NCBI GenBank assembly: GCA_964244295.1
Contig: CAXTIG010000029.1
Coordinates: 1-64,000, forward strand
Length of the DNA: 64,000 nt
Source: JAJAZB01 sp964244295
Lineage (GTDB): Bacteria > Bacteroidota > Bacteroidia > Cytophagales > Spirosomataceae
Direction of reading: 5' to 3'
The translations under genes were made by a program, and so were the position numbers. The notes beneath the pieces are model-generated. The model saw nothing but the letters and a program-made list of their open reading frames with translations. It was not told the DNA's origin and made no database searches. The stretch's first letter is position 1, and every line of letters begins with the position of its first letter. This document shows, in pieces, positions 51,196-59,594 of the stretch.

Positions 51196-52488
51196 TCAAT
51201 TCCGCTGGGTGTAAAACACCCGAAACAGGATTTTGTCGCCAGTGTACTGACGATTGCCCAGGGCCAGGTGCTCGAAACTTCCCAAGTTACCCGTGGTCAG
51301 GAGCAGGTCTTTCTGAACGATTTGGTTGGAAAGCAGCGCCGCTGCGTAGCCATCAAGCACGAATACGTACTGGTCTTCACCCTCCACGCTCAGCGAATTG
51401 AAGCCGTAAAAGCCCTCGACGGGCGTACTGCCGCTGGCATACACCGGACTGACGGGCTGGTTGAGGCGGTTGGTTTCGTAGAGCAGCAGGCGGGCGGGTG
51501 GCGGGGTGTTGTCTTTCAAACTGGCCCGGACGGGGTGAATCACCAGCTCGACGCGGTTGAGGGCCAGGAGCTTATCGACTTGCTTCAACTGGCTCAAATC
51601 GGGCAGAGTAAGCCGGGTGCGCAGGCCCGCGCCCGGCTGTACGAAACTCAGGTTGCCGGTGGCGCGGCTGGATACGGCATCGCTGCGGCTGCGGAGGGCC
51701 GCGAGCGGCGTACCCTGTCGGTCGGCGAGGAGTTGGTTGAACCGGCGGCCGGCCACGCCGAAATCCACTTGGGCCGCCGTTCCGGCGTCGCTGCTCAGGT
51801 TGCGGTAGTAGAGGCGCAGACGAGCGTTGGAGACGCTGAACCCGAGCAGGGCCGCGTTGCCGGGGCCGACCAGCGCCAGGCCCCGCAGCAGTTCCCGAAA
51901 CGTTTCCTGGTCGGAAATACGCTTGTCGCGCAGTCCGTCGAACAGGCGCTGACCGAGGTCATCGGGCATTCGTATCCGCAGGGTTTTATCCCGAAAGCGC
52001 GGACGGGGAAGAAAAATTTTGCTGACCAACGGCGAGGTTTCGTAGGGAAGGCCGTCCTCGTTGTAGTACGTTTTGGTTTCGTCGAAATCCGCCGTCAGGC
52101 GGTGCAGGTTCAGGGAAAAAAGCCGCGTGGTGTCGCCGTAGCTGAAGGCGTAGGGCAGTACCAGAACCAGTGAGTCGAAACGGATTCGCTCCAAGTCCGG
52201 CAAATTAGTCGGAGCGTAGGTCAGACTGGCGAAGGCTCCGGCGCGGAGTTTTCCCGTGTAGGCGTTGGCCAGTTGTCCGACCAGCAGCGCGGTGTCTGCC
52301 GAGGTCGCGAAACTATCGCTGAGCACAGTGGCGGTGGCCACGGTGAAGGTATCGACCATCAGCACGGCGAGTTGGTCGTTGGGTAAAATGGGCTGACCGA
52401 TGTTATCAGCGCCTTTTTCACAGGCCAACAGCAGCCAGGCCCCGCCCGCTGCCCAGAGCAGGAGCCGGAAAATGGGAGGAAACTTCAT
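51196..52488 (-). CDS. DUF4270 domain-containing lipoprotein
   Basis: 430-aa lipoprotein with lipobox WLLLACEKGADNIG. The DUF4270 pattern is clear: NIGQPILPNDQLAVLMVDTF TV, ASADTALLVGQLANAYTGKL, FDSLVLVLPYAFSYGDT and FSLNLHRLTADFDETKTYY. Last gene of a three-gene minus-strand group (Kelch protein, DUF4907, DUF4270) that recurs in Cytophagales. Function unknown; surface lipoprotein likely. Confidence 0.88.
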   Translation of the reverse strand: MKFPPIFRLLLWAAGGAWLLLACEKGADNIGQPILPNDQLAVLMVDTFTVATATVLSDSFATSADTALLVGQLANAYTGKLRAGAFASLTYAPTNLPDLERIRFDSLVLVLPYAFSYGDTTRLFSLNLHRLTADFDETKTYYNEDGLPYETSPLVSKIFLPRPRFRDKTLRIRMPDDLGQRLFDGLRDKRISDQETFRELLRGLALVGPGNAALLGFSVSNARLRLYYRNLSSDAGTAAQVDFGVAGRRFNQLLADRQGTPLAALRSRSDAVSSRATGNLSFVQPGAGLRTRLTLPDLSQLKQVDKLLALNRVELVIHPVRASLKDNTPPPARLLLYETNRLNQPVSPVYASGSTPVEGFYGFNSLSVEGEDQYVFVLDGYAAALLSNQIVQKDLLLTTGNLGSFEHLALGNRQYTGDKILFRVFYTQRN

Positions 52489-52513
52489 GGAATGGGGTAG
52501 CCCGCGCCGGGCC

Positions 52514-52837
52514 TTAGTTTTTGGAAAGTCCTTCGAGGCTATCGAGTTCGGCCTGGGTGATGCGGGGTGGAAACTGCCGGTTGCGTACTTTTTTCAAAGC
52601 CAGCATCCCGACCTGCCGGGCGAGTTTTTCGGAAGCAAACCCCTGCCGACCCGGCCGGGCGGGCACCGTGGGCTGGTAAATGAGCACCTCGCCCCGGTGG
52701 GTGATTTCGTAGCCCCAGCCCGCCTGGGTTTTGAACAGGGTCAGGCCCCAGGGGTTGGCGCAGGCGCTGAGGAGGAAAAACAGCGCAAGCCGTATTCCGA
52801 GAAACCCGCCTGGGTATTTTTCACTTCGTTTCCTCAT
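52514..52837 (-). CDS. DUF4907 domain-containing small lipoprotein
   Basis: 107-aa protein: signal RLALFFLLSACANPWG with lipobox, then GWGYEITHRGEVLIYQPTVP through KLARQVGMLALKKVRN and PPRITQAELDSLEGL, the DUF4907 pattern (glycine-tyrosine-x-I, 'I(H/Y)QPxxP', helix, PPxxTxxEL). Its start overlaps the end of the Kelch gene by 17 bp, indicating translational coupling. Lies 25 bp before the DUF4270 gene. Confidence 0.83.
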   Translation of the reverse strand: MRKRSEKYPGGFLGIRLALFFLLSACANPWGLTLFKTQAGWGYEITHRGEVLIYQPTVPARPGRQGFASEKLARQVGMLALKKVRNRQFPPRITQAELDSLEGLSKN

Positions 52838-53822
52838 CGTATTCCAGGGTCGGGTCAAATTCCCACCAATCGTCGAGTTTGCCCGAACCGGCCCCGCCCG
52901 TGCCGAGGTAGCCTTTGCTGCCGATGCTAAACCCGATGGCGTTGGTGCGGTTGGCCCCTTCAAAATCGCGGGGCAACTCGCGCCAGGAATCGCTGATCGG
53001 GGTGTACTCCCAGACTTTGCTGGTGCCGTCGCCGCTGGCGAGGTAGCCCTTGCCGCCGAGGGCGAAGGCCACGGCGTAGCTGCGCTGGATGGGGTCGTCG
53101 TCGTAGTCCTGTTTTTCGGTCCAGGTGTCGGCGGCGGGGTCGTAGGCCCAGAGGTCGAGTTGGGCCGAGCCGTTGTTGTTGCCGCCGGTCACGTAGGCCA
53201 CGTTGTCGAGCACGAAGGCCACGGCCCCGATGCGTTTCGCGCCGCCGTAGCTGCTGATGCGTTCCCAGGTATTTTTGGCCGGGTCGTAGCGCCAGAAATC
53301 TTTGAGGTAATTGCCATCGAAGCCCGTGCCCACGTAGCCGACGCTACCCACGCCGAAGGCCACGGCGTCGCGGCGGGCGCTGCCGCCAAAATCGGCCACG
53401 CGTTTCCAGGCGTTGGCGGCGGGGTCGTATTCATAAAAATCGTTGAGGCGCTCGGCGTTGTCGTTGAGGCCGGTGCCGAGGTAGCCTTTGCTGCCCGCGC
53501 TGAAGGCCACGGCGGCGCTGCGGGCAGTACCAGCAAAATCGGCCTTCTGAGTCCAGCGGTTTAGAGCCGGGTCGTATTCCCAAAAATCTCGCAGGCGCTC
53601 GTTGTCGGAGTCGATGCCGGTGCCGAGGTACGCCTTACCATCGACGACAAACGCCGAGGCGTCGTTGCGGGCCACGCCCTCAAAATCGGAGCGCTTGCGC
53701 CAATCGCCCAGTTCGAGGGTGTCGCTTTGCTCGCAGGCGTTGGTGAGGAGGGCCAGGCCGAGGAGGATTCCTAAAAAAACGAGGCGGTGCGTGGTGGATG
53801 AAGGCTGAATCATGCGGAGCAT
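52821..53822 (-). CDS. Kelch-repeat beta-propeller lipoprotein
   Basis: 333-aa lipoprotein (lipobox LALLTNACEQS) with six Kelch repeats of about 48 residues, each like RNDASAFVVDGKAYLGTG then LRDFWEYDPALNRWTQKADF. Repeats two and three are SAAVAFSAGSKGYLGTG and RRDAVAFGVGSVGYVGTGF. A six-bladed propeller displayed at the envelope is predicted. Start ATG 53822 or 53813; both precede the signal. It leads the Kelch/DUF4907/DUF4270 operon. Confidence 0.9.
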   Translation of the reverse strand: MLRMIQPSSTTHRLVFLGILLGLALLTNACEQSDTLELGDWRKRSDFEGVARNDASAFVVDGKAYLGTGIDSDNERLRDFWEYDPALNRWTQKADFAGTARSAAVAFSAGSKGYLGTGLNDNAERLNDFYEYDPAANAWKRVADFGGSARRDAVAFGVGSVGYVGTGFDGNYLKDFWRYDPAKNTWERISSYGGAKRIGAVAFVLDNVAYVTGGNNNGSAQLDLWAYDPAADTWTEKQDYDDDPIQRSYAVAFALGGKGYLASGDGTSKVWEYTPISDSWRELPRDFEGANRTNAIGFSIGSKGYLGTGGAGSGKLDDWWEFDPTLEYDEETK

Positions 53823-53875
53823 TGGTTTTTCGGAAAAAAATAGGGGCTGCTGGTTTTCCGCCGGGCAAAAGTAGT

Positions 53876-53883
53876 CGCCCGGC
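53876..53883 (-). promoter_or_regulatory. Candidate -7 element of the Kelch operon
   Basis: Minus-strand TACTTTTG, an exact TAnnTTTG match, 53 bases before the start codon. No TTG at the expected -33 distance. Confidence 0.35.
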
Positions 53884-53968
53884 AACGGGCGGTGGCGGTA
53901 CCGGCGGGGTAATGAGAAGTACGGTTGGTTTTGCGCGAAGTTCCGCCTGAATGGGGCGACGGAGGGGG

Positions 53969-54011
53969 TTTCTCAAAGGGAGTCAGTTCCTAAGTGATTC
54001 CCTTTGAGAAA
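53969..54011 (-). terminator. Terminator hairpin after the LytTR regulator
   Basis: 13-bp perfect stem TTTCTCAAAGGGA (53969-53981) / TCCCTTTGAGAAA (53999-54011), 17-nt loop, 26 bases downstream of the LytTR gene's stop on the minus strand. Confidence 0.6.
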
Positions 54012-54036
54012 TTGATGGTCGATAAAGCCAATTACC

Positions 54037-54741
54037 TCATTTCGGCACGTCGAGCCGCCTAAACAGACCCTCGGCGTACGATTCGCCGATGGGAATTACC
54101 TGATTTCCCACCGTCAGCACGGCTTTTTTCACCGCCTCGATCCGGTTGAAATTGACGATGTACGAGCGGTGTACCCGCACGAATCGCGGCGGGGCCAGGT
54201 GAGTTTCGAGGACTTTCAGCGTGATGCGCGTCACCACGGGGCGGGTTTGGGTGCTGAGGTAAATTTTTACGTAATCCTTCAGCCCTTCGACGTACACCAC
54301 GCTGGACGGGTCGATTTTCACCAGCGAATAATCGGCGTGGACGAAAAAGGCATCGCCCGTTTCGGTGGCGGCTTCGCGGCGGTCGATCAGCTCGGTGGCT
54401 TTCTGCACGGCCTGCACAAAACGGCTCATTTCCACGGGTTTGAGCAGGTAATCGACCACGTTCAGATCGAATCCTTCGAGGGCAAACTGGTCGTAGGCCG
54501 TCACGAAAATCACCAGCGGACGCAGCGGCAGCGAGCGCAGAAACTGCGTGCCCGTGAGGCCGGGCATCTGAATGTCGAGAAACAGCAAGTCGATGGTTTC
54601 GGTCCGCAGGAGGTCGAGGGCGTCGAGCGGGTCGTCGCAAGTGGCCACGAGGTCGAGCGAGGGAAAGCGGCGGATGGTGTCGGCGAGCAGGGCGAGGGCG
54701 AGGGGTTCATCGTCCACGGCCAGGCAACGGATTTTTTTCAT
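54037..54741 (-). CDS. LytTR family response regulator
   Basis: 234-aa regulator. Receiver: acidic pair Asp10-Asp11 in LAVDDEPLA, acceptor Asp56 in LLFLDIQMPGLTG, Thr in FVTAYDQF, Lys in YLLKPVEMS. LytTR DNA-binding domain: VVYVEGLKDYVKIYLSTQTR and RFVRVHRSYIVNFNRIEAV. The ATG at 54741 overlaps the stop of the kinase gene (ATGA), so the pair is translationally coupled. The neighbouring Kelch/DUF4270 genes are possible targets. Confidence 0.95.
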   Translation of the reverse strand: MKKIRCLAVDDEPLALALLADTIRRFPSLDLVATCDDPLDALDLLRTETIDLLFLDIQMPGLTGTQFLRSLPLRPLVIFVTAYDQFALEGFDLNVVDYLLKPVEMSRFVQAVQKATELIDRREAATETGDAFFVHADYSLVKIDPSSVVYVEGLKDYVKIYLSTQTRPVVTRITLKVLETHLAPPRFVRVHRSYIVNFNRIEAVKKAVLTVGNQVIPIGESYAEGLFRRLDVPK

Positions 54742-55826
54742 GCGGGGATGGCGTTTGATTTCGGCAGGGAAATGCGTCGTTTCCAGTGCAGGTGCAGGGT
54801 CAGTTCGACCGTGAACCACGCCGAATCTTGGTGAATTTGGAGGGAATGTTGATCCGGGTAAAGCAGCGCCAGCCGCCGCCGCACGTTTTTCAGGCCAATG
54901 CCCGAATCGGGTTCCGGGGTAGCGGTTTGCCCGGCGGGCAGGGCCTTGTTTTGCACCCGCAGGTGAAGTTGATCGTCCGTCAGGCGCAGTTGGACCCGCA
55001 CCACGGGCTGGCGTTGCTGCGAAACGCCGTGTTTGAAGGCGTTTTCTACGAACGGAATCAGCAGCATCGGCTCGATGCTTTGCGGACTTTCGAGCGCCGG
55101 GGCCTCAAATTCGATGGTGACTTTCTTTCCGAAACGCAGCCGCTGTAGTTCCACGAAACTGCTCAGGTACTGCACCTCCCGAGCCAGCGGTACCTGGGCT
55201 TCGTCCGACTCGTAGAGCATATACCGCATCAGTCCGGCGAGTTGGATGGTCACGGCCTCGGTCTGTTCCGATTTTAACCGGGCCAGCGCCGCAATGCTGT
55301 TGAGGGCGTTGAACATGAAATGCGGGCTGATTTGCCAGCGCAAAAAAGCCAGATCCGCCTTCAGCCGTTCATTTTCCCGCTCTTTTTGCAGTTGTTGCTG
55401 TTTGTAAAATTCACTTAAAATGGTGTAGGTGGTGCTGATTGAAAAAACGAACAGGGCCGGAAACAGCGTAGCGAAAAAAAATGGCCCCGACCACCCCTGT
55501 TCCCGACCCAGCGTGAGTGCCCGGACCGTGAACGACACCCCCAGCATCAGCACCAGGTACCCAAGCAGGCAGAGCGTGTAGGCCAGCATCCCGCGCCGGT
55601 TGAGCACTTTTGGAATAAAAATTCGGGTGTTGAGGTAAATCAATGCCACCAAAAGGGCGTTGACCAACCCCAGAAAATACGGTGTCGGTGGACGGAGTTG
55701 GGGCGGCGGACCGTCGTTGAAACCGGGTTGAATCAGCAGAGGCAACAGAATAAACCCCAGGCCCAGCGCTCCCTGCACCACCGGGCGTAGCACGGGCCGA
55801 AAGCGGGAAAAAGGGGAACGGTGCAT
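54738..55826 (-). CDS. LytS-type sensor histidine kinase
   Basis: 362-aa kinase with four N-terminal membrane helices (LGLGFILLPLLIQ; FLGLVNALLVALIYLNT; LAYTLCLLGYLVLMLGVSF; PFFFATLFPALFVFSISTTY), a coiled-coil linker, acceptor His169 in RWQISPHFMFNALNS and ATPase motifs LLIPFVENAFKHGVSQ and GIGLKNVRRRLALLY. No periplasmic sensor domain, so it should sense at the membrane. The ATG at 55826 is chosen; the longer frame start at 55931 lacks family resemblance. Coupled to the following LytTR regulator. Confidence 0.94.
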   Translation of the reverse strand: MHRSPFSRFRPVLRPVVQGALGLGFILLPLLIQPGFNDGPPPQLRPPTPYFLGLVNALLVALIYLNTRIFIPKVLNRRGMLAYTLCLLGYLVLMLGVSFTVRALTLGREQGWSGPFFFATLFPALFVFSISTTYTILSEFYKQQQLQKERENERLKADLAFLRWQISPHFMFNALNSIAALARLKSEQTEAVTIQLAGLMRYMLYESDEAQVPLAREVQYLSSFVELQRLRFGKKVTIEFEAPALESPQSIEPMLLIPFVENAFKHGVSQQRQPVVRVQLRLTDDQLHLRVQNKALPAGQTATPEPDSGIGLKNVRRRLALLYPDQHSLQIHQDSAWFTVELTLHLHWKRRISLPKSNAIPA

Positions 55827-55996
55827 TTGAAGGGGATCGGTGCAACAAAAACTCAAAAATTGCTTTTCAGCGTACACCTGATTTTTGAGAAAACTCCCGA
55901 TGCCCACCTGACGACGACGAACCGCCCGCAAATCGCGACCGAACCCCAGCCCGCAAACCGCTTGTCCGGCTCGCTTACCGCCCGCTGGTACGGGAT

Positions 55997-56028
55997 TTTG
56001 GCGGGCGCTGGTCTAACCGGTAGCTTTG
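55997..56028 (+). promoter_or_regulatory. Promoter of the TerC gene
   Basis: TTTG (55997-56000), 20-nt spacer, TAGCTTTG (56021-56028): an exact match to the Bacteroidota primary-sigma promoter. Start codon 28 bases further. Confidence 0.75.
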
Positions 56029-56056
56029 CCCCCCGACCACACGCTTCTTTCTACCC

Positions 56057-56884
56057 ATGTTTGAACAACTTTTTACCGCCGAAGGCATCGTTAGTCTGCT
56101 CACGCTGACATTCCTGGAAATCGTCCTGGGCATCGACAACATCATTTTTATTTCCATCGCGGCCAACAAATTATCCGCCCGCGAACAGCCCAAAGCCCGC
56201 AACATCGGCTTGCTGCTGGCGATGGGTTTCCGGGTGGCGCTGCTGTTTGGCATTTCGTTCTTGATTTCGCTGAGCGAACCCTTCAGCACTTTCGACTGGG
56301 GCTGGTTTCGGGGTGGAATTTCGGGGCAGGGACTGATTCTGTTCGTCGGCGGGCTGTTTCTGATTTACAAAAGCACTTCCGAAATTCACCACAAACTCGA
56401 AGGGGCCGACCCGGCAGAAGAAACCGAAAGCGTACAGGGAGCGGTGAAAAAGGGGTTTTCGGGGGTGGTGGTTCAAATTGCCCTCATCAACATCGTTTTT
56501 TCCATCGATTCCATCCTGACGGCCATTGGCCTGACGCAAAACATCGCCATCATGATCATTGCCGTCGTGCTGTCGGTCATCATCATGATGCTGTTTTCGG
56601 GTCCGGTGGGCAAGTTTGTCAACGAGCATCCCTCGGTTCAGATGCTCGGGTTGGCCTTTCTGATCATGATTGGCTTCATGCTCATTGCCGAAGCCGCGCA
56701 CATGGGCGACATCGTCATTTTCGAGGCCGAAATTGGCAGCGTACCGAAAGGCTACCTCTACTTCGCCATCGCGTTTTCGCTGCTGGTCGAATTCCTGAAC
56801 ATGAAGCTGCGCAAAAACATGAAACCCGTGCAACTGCACGGGGCCGAGGAACGGGCGGCAAGGAAAGGGGTTTTGAAAAAATAG
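56057..56884 (+). CDS. TerC family integral membrane protein
   Basis: 275-aa, about seven-helix inner-membrane protein. Family marks: TFLEIVLGIDNIIFISIAA and INIVFSIDSILTAIGLTQN, two helices with the conserved Asp that line the putative cation path, and the final LVEFLNMKLRKNM. TerC/Alx proteins export Mn2+ or are linked to tellurite resistance; here there are no ter operon neighbours, so metal homeostasis is the better guess. I saw no yybP-ykoY-type leader in the short 5' region. Confidence 0.93.
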   Translation: MFEQLFTAEGIVSLLTLTFLEIVLGIDNIIFISIAANKLSAREQPKARNIGLLLAMGFRVALLFGISFLISLSEPFSTFDWGWFRGGISGQGLILFVGGLFLIYKSTSEIHHKLEGADPAEETESVQGAVKKGFSGVVVQIALINIVFSIDSILTAIGLTQNIAIMIIAVVLSVIIMMLFSGPVGKFVNEHPSVQMLGLAFLIMIGFMLIAEAAHMGDIVIFEAEIGSVPKGYLYFAIAFSLLVEFLNMKLRKNMKPVQLHGAEERAARKGVLKK

Positions 56885-56892
56885 ATTTTTAG

Positions 56893-56968
56893 AAACAAGA
56901 GACGAGAAACAGGAGACAAGACGAACGACCACCGCTTTATCTGGTCTCCTGTTTCTCGTCTCTTGTTT
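56893..56968. repeat. Low-complexity palindrome (AAACAAGAGACGAGAAACAG type)
   Basis: Arms 56893-56917 and 56944-56968, 25 bp, perfectly complementary, purine-rich on one side. It lies between the convergent TerC and TolC genes and probably terminates both. Confidence 0.85.
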
Positions 56969-56976
56969 CCTGCTTC

Positions 56977-58296
56977 TTACTCTACAATTGCGCTGCTCAG
57001 TCGTTGCAGTTCAATCTCGGCGATTTTGGTGTTGTACTCGGCCTGAATGCGGCGGGTGTTGACGGCTACAGCGTTGCGCGTGGCCTCACGGAGTTCGATT
57101 GGCGTGGCCACGCCGATGCGGTAGCGCTCAAGGGCGATGTCGACGTTCTGGCGGGCGAGACCCAGGTTTTCGGTTTCCAAATCCACCAGCCGCAGGCTGT
57201 TGCGGTAGTTGACGTAGCCCTGGTCGAGGGCGGCATCGATTTGTACGCGCAGGTCGGCTTCTTGTTGCTCGGTGATGAGCCGGTTAATTTTGGCCGCTTC
57301 CACCCGACGGCGCTGGTTGAGACCGTCGAAAATTGGGATGGTGGCCCGGATTCCTCCGCTAAGCGAGCCATTGCGGCCGTTTCTCACCCCAAATCCGGCC
57401 CCGTTGTTTTGGGTAGAATAGTTGTAGCCCCCAAGTAAATCCACCGTGGGGTAAAGCAGGGATTGCTGAAACTTGATGTCGTAGTCGGCCACGCGGCGGT
57501 TGAGCGCTGCCGCCAGCAAGGCCGGATTTTCGCGCCTTGCCTGTTCACGAAGGGCTTCCAGGTTGAGGTCGCGGCGAATTGGAATGGTGTCGGGTACCGA
57601 GAATTCAGAAGCTTTATCGCGCACGAGCAGGGCGTTGAGGGTAATCTTGGCGTTTTGCAGGGCTTGTTCCTGGGCAATGAGCGCGGCTTTATCGGTGTTG
57701 TAATCCACCTGCGCCGAGAGGTAATCGACCTTCGCCCCCTGCCCTACCTCGAAGCGGTCGCGGGCCAGGCGCACCCGCTCGGCGGAGATGCTGTCGAGCG
57801 CGTCGCGGAAGGCATCGACGTTTTGCTGCTGGCGAATCACGTCGAAGTAGGCCGTGCTGACATCGGCCACGGTGGTCTCAATCGTCACCTGGGCGTTGGC
57901 CTCGCCCGATTTCACCAACTCGGCAAATCGGTCGCGGGCAATAAACATTCCCAGCCCATCGAAAATCGTCCAAACCGCATTGACCCCCAGTAGGCTGTTG
58001 TTGTTGGCCACGCCGCTCTGCACCAACGGGTCGCGAGCCACACCTCCGGTCACGGGGAAAAAAGTCTGGTTGAGGCTGTTGTTGGTGTAGTTTTTCTGGG
58101 CTGTTCCCGTAACAAGGGGCAAAAAGCCCGCGAACCCCAGGGTGTTGTTGTTTTGGGCCAACCGCACCTGGCTGGCCGCAATTTTAATCTGGTAGTTGTT
58201 TTCGAGGGCAATCCGAATGGCCTGTTCGAGGGTGAGCACTTGCTGGGCTTGCGCCAGGGGCGAGACCAGCAACAACAGGAGAACGAACTTTCGCAT
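56977..58296 (-). CDS. TolC family outer-membrane efflux protein
   Basis: 439-aa outer-membrane channel. Signal MRKFVLLLLLVSPLAQA, then two TolC/OEP repeats: LTLEQAIRIALENNYQIKIA and the second NLEALREQARRENPALLAAA, with long helical stretches (VSTAYFDVIRQQQNVDAFRD; VGQGAKVDYLSAQVDYNTDK; RYRIGVATPIELREATR). It would be the exit duct of a tripartite pump, but no membrane-fusion or inner-membrane pump gene is adjacent. A clear promoter lies upstream. Confidence 0.93.
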   Translation of the reverse strand: MRKFVLLLLLVSPLAQAQQVLTLEQAIRIALENNYQIKIAASQVRLAQNNNTLGFAGFLPLVTGTAQKNYTNNSLNQTFFPVTGGVARDPLVQSGVANNNSLLGVNAVWTIFDGLGMFIARDRFAELVKSGEANAQVTIETTVADVSTAYFDVIRQQQNVDAFRDALDSISAERVRLARDRFEVGQGAKVDYLSAQVDYNTDKAALIAQEQALQNAKITLNALLVRDKASEFSVPDTIPIRRDLNLEALREQARRENPALLAAALNRRVADYDIKFQQSLLYPTVDLLGGYNYSTQNNGAGFGVRNGRNGSLSGGIRATIPIFDGLNQRRRVEAAKINRLITEQQEADLRVQIDAALDQGYVNYRNSLRLVDLETENLGLARQNVDIALERYRIGVATPIELREATRNAVAVNTRRIQAEYNTKIAEIELQRLSSAIVE

Positions 58297-58352
58297 GGTG
58301 AACAAAGCCGGACGAGGCCGGAAGGAAGGGCGATTTCAATAACTTCGACCGA

Positions 58353-58383
58353 CAAAATTACGCAAGTACCTTCCCTCCACCAA
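58353..58383 (-). promoter_or_regulatory. Promoter of the TolC gene
   Basis: Minus strand: TTG (58383-58381), 20-nt spacer, TAATTTTG (58360-58353). Exact -33/-7 match, 57 bases before the start codon; back to back with the K+ channel gene. Confidence 0.75.
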
Positions 58384-58397
58384 CCCGCTTTCGACAA

Positions 58398-59210
58398 ATG
58401 AACCAACTTCGGCGACGCACGTACCAGGTTTTGGAAACCGCCGGAGGCCGACGCAGCGGCCCGGCGCGGGCCTTCAACGTGTTACTGGTGCTCATCATCG
58501 CCCTGAATGCGCTAGCTATCGTGCTGCACACAGTGCCCGACATCAACGCCCGCTTTCCGCGCCTGTTCATCGATTTTGAGTATTTCTCTTCCATTTTTTT
58601 CAGCCTCGAATACGGCCTACGACTCTGGGCTTGCGTCGAAAACGAGCGGTACCGGCACCCGGTCTGGGGGCGGCTGCGGTACGCCGTTTCGCTGGGAGCC
58701 TTGGTGCATTTGCTCGCCATTTTGCCCTTTTACCTGTCGCATTTCAGTTCCGACACGGGCCTGCTGCGCATCCTGCGGATTTTCCGAATTCTGCGCTTGT
58801 TCCGGGTCACGCGGTATTCGCACGCCCTGAAGGTGATTCAGCACGTGGCGCAGGATAAAAAAGAAGAACTGGTCATCAGCGCCATGTTCATCGTGTTTAT
58901 GCTCATCATTTCGTCGAGCATCATGTTTTACATCGAACACGAAGCGCAGCCGCAGGTGTTTTCGAGCATCCCGGCTACGCTGTGGTGGGGCGTTTCGACG
59001 CTCACCACCGTGGGCTACGGCGATGCCGTGCCGAATACGCCACTGGGAAAGTTTTTTGGAGGAATGATGGCGATGGCGGGCGTCGGGCTTTTCGCCCTGC
59101 CGACGGGGATTCTGGCTTCGGGGTTCGCGCAGGCCATGACCCGCAGCCGTCAGAAAACGGTGCGCTGTCCGCACTGCGGGCAGGAGATTCAGTTGCACGA
59201 ACACTCGTAA
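58398..59210 (+). CDS. Voltage-gated potassium channel-like ion transporter
   Basis: 270-aa six-helix channel subunit. S4-like segment LLRILRIFRILRLFRVTRYS (about 122-141) has arginines every third position; pore and selectivity filter TTVGYGD (203-209) followed by FFGGMMAMAGVGLFALPTGI (S6). The C-terminus ends in CPHCGQEIQLHEH, a short zinc-ribbon-like knuckle (Cys-x2-Cys plus His) often seen behind bacterial Kv-like channels. Tetrameric K+ channel in the inner membrane. The TAA stop overlaps a hairpin repeat. Confidence 0.93.
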   Translation: MNQLRRRTYQVLETAGGRRSGPARAFNVLLVLIIALNALAIVLHTVPDINARFPRLFIDFEYFSSIFFSLEYGLRLWACVENERYRHPVWGRLRYAVSLGALVHLLAILPFYLSHFSSDTGLLRILRIFRILRLFRVTRYSHALKVIQHVAQDKKEELVISAMFIVFMLIISSSIMFYIEHEAQPQVFSSIPATLWWGVSTLTTVGYGDAVPNTPLGKFFGGMMAMAGVGLFALPTGILASGFAQAMTRSRQKTVRCPHCGQEIQLHEHS

Positions 59211-59242
59211 ACTTCCCGGAAGTTTAGAACTTCCGGGAAGTT
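59210..59242. repeat. Paired 15-bp hairpin, copy 2
   Basis: AACTTCCCGGAAGTT (59210-59224), loop TAG, AACTTCCGGGAAGTT (59228-59242). The first base is the last base of the channel gene's TAA stop. Same stem as at 50655-50687. Confidence 0.85.
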
Positions 59243-59256
59243 GTAGAACTATCCCG

Positions 59257-59287
59257 TTGGATAATTCAGCGTTAAAATTTATCTTTG
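59257..59287 (+). promoter_or_regulatory. Promoter of the small secreted protein gene
   Basis: TTG (59257-59259), 20-nt spacer, TATCTTTG (59280-59287), an exact Bacteroidota promoter; ATG 38 bases downstream. Confidence 0.7.
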
Positions 59288-59325
59288 ACTCCGACGAAGA
59301 GAAAATAGCACTTCCCCGGAGCGCG

Positions 59326-59580
59326 ATGCAAAAAATTCTGCCCTTCCTGACGATTCTGGCCCTTTTTTCGGCCCTCCCCGTTCTGGCCGACGTGCCCGCT
59401 CCCGGCAAAGCCGCCGTTCGTTGGTACAACGAGGGCAATGCCCCGCTCGCTTCGCGCTACATTCCCCAACTCATCGTCCAACCGGGCCGCGCTTCGCTGG
59501 GCCTGCGCCCCGACAGCCGCCAGCGGGTGGTGGTACCCGCCCCCGGCAATCGCACGGACAATCGGTTTTTGACGAAATAA
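59326..59580 (+). CDS. Small hypothetical secreted protein (84 aa)
   Basis: Signal peptide MQKILPFLTILALFSALPVL ADV, then about 60 residues rich in Pro, Ala and Arg (APGKAAVRWYNEGNAPLASR, RPDSRQRVVVPAPGNRTDN). No family recognised. A near-perfect promoter upstream and a 22-bp terminator hairpin downstream make it a self-contained transcription unit, which supports it being a real gene. Confidence 0.6.
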   Translation: MQKILPFLTILALFSALPVLADVPAPGKAAVRWYNEGNAPLASRYIPQLIVQPGRASLGLRPDSRQRVVVPAPGNRTDNRFLTK

Positions 59581-59594
59581 CCCTAACCCCGGCG

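Noticed and set aside
55827..56056. yybP-ykoY-type manganese riboswitch before the TerC gene
   Set aside because: The transcribed leader predicted from the exact promoter is only about 20-25 nt, too short for that riboswitch.
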